A stretch of DNA of 23,319 nucleotides from an uncultured Alistipes sp. Its GTDB lineage: Bacteria; Bacteroidota; Bacteroidia; Bacteroidales; Rikenellaceae. The DNA is taken from the NCBI GenBank assembly GCA_900553175.1, contig USCH01000024.1, positions 1 to 23,319 of the forward strand. The letters are read 5' to 3'. Below are positions 23,308 through 23,319 of the stretch, piece after piece. Made by a program: the position numbers and the translations under genes. How positions within the stretch are numbered: the first letter of the stretch is position 1; every line of letters begins with the position of its first letter. Below the pieces are notes generated by a model. That model did no database searches. It worked only from the letters and a program-made list of their open reading frames with translations, and was not told where the DNA came from.

Positions 23308-23319
23308 GAGCAGAAAACC

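Overview
The window (about 23.3 kb, GC-rich) reads as chromosome of a Bacteroidales bacterium. An Alistipes-like Rikenellaceae is my best guess, from the high GC combined with Bacteroidetes features. Those features are -7 boxes of the form TAnnTTTG, no obvious Shine-Dalgarno sequences, tsaD and tamB back to back, and an RND efflux operon ending in a PG0541-type small protein. The genus is an inference; the phylum is well supported.

Layout. Positions 1-74 hold a tRNA-Ala(GGC) on the minus strand with a clear promoter; 75-354 holds no gene I can support. Positions 355-3222 form a small phage-like island: a minus-strand XRE/S24 repressor, a divergent 95-residue unknown protein, and an apparently intact phage terminase large subunit. 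No portal, capsid, tail, integrase or lysis gene accompanies it. The two divergent promoters overlap head to head beside a perfect dyad that could be the repressor's operator, and a strong terminator-like hairpin lies at the start of the terminase reading frame. Next come a nitronate monooxygenase/FabK-like flavoprotein with an extra cysteine cluster (3309-4424) and a bidirectional terminator. On the minus strand follow a Pro-Asp/Pro-Glu-rich lipoprotein (4501-5235) and tsaD (5280-6308).

Positions 6381-14713 are a plus-strand run: tamB, exbB, exbD, tonB, a DUF1573 periplasmic protein and an MTA/SAH deaminase (mtaD). The first four are envelope functions: an inter-membrane lipid-transport or assembly protein next to the proton-driven Ton energy module. 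mtaD converges on glgB (14695-16731, minus) and overlaps its 3' end by 19 bp.

Positions 16801-23289 (minus strand) are one efflux operon in the order TetR regulator, TolC-family outer-membrane channel, membrane-fusion lipoprotein, HAE1-type RND pump and PG0541-like small protein. It starts at a TATATTTG promoter at the right edge and ends at a strong terminator at 16764-16792. The TetR protein presumably controls the pump that follows it.

Most of the window is ordinary core genome. The part most worth following up is the repressor/unknown/terminase trio with its compact control region. I do not see a clearly new multi-gene system.
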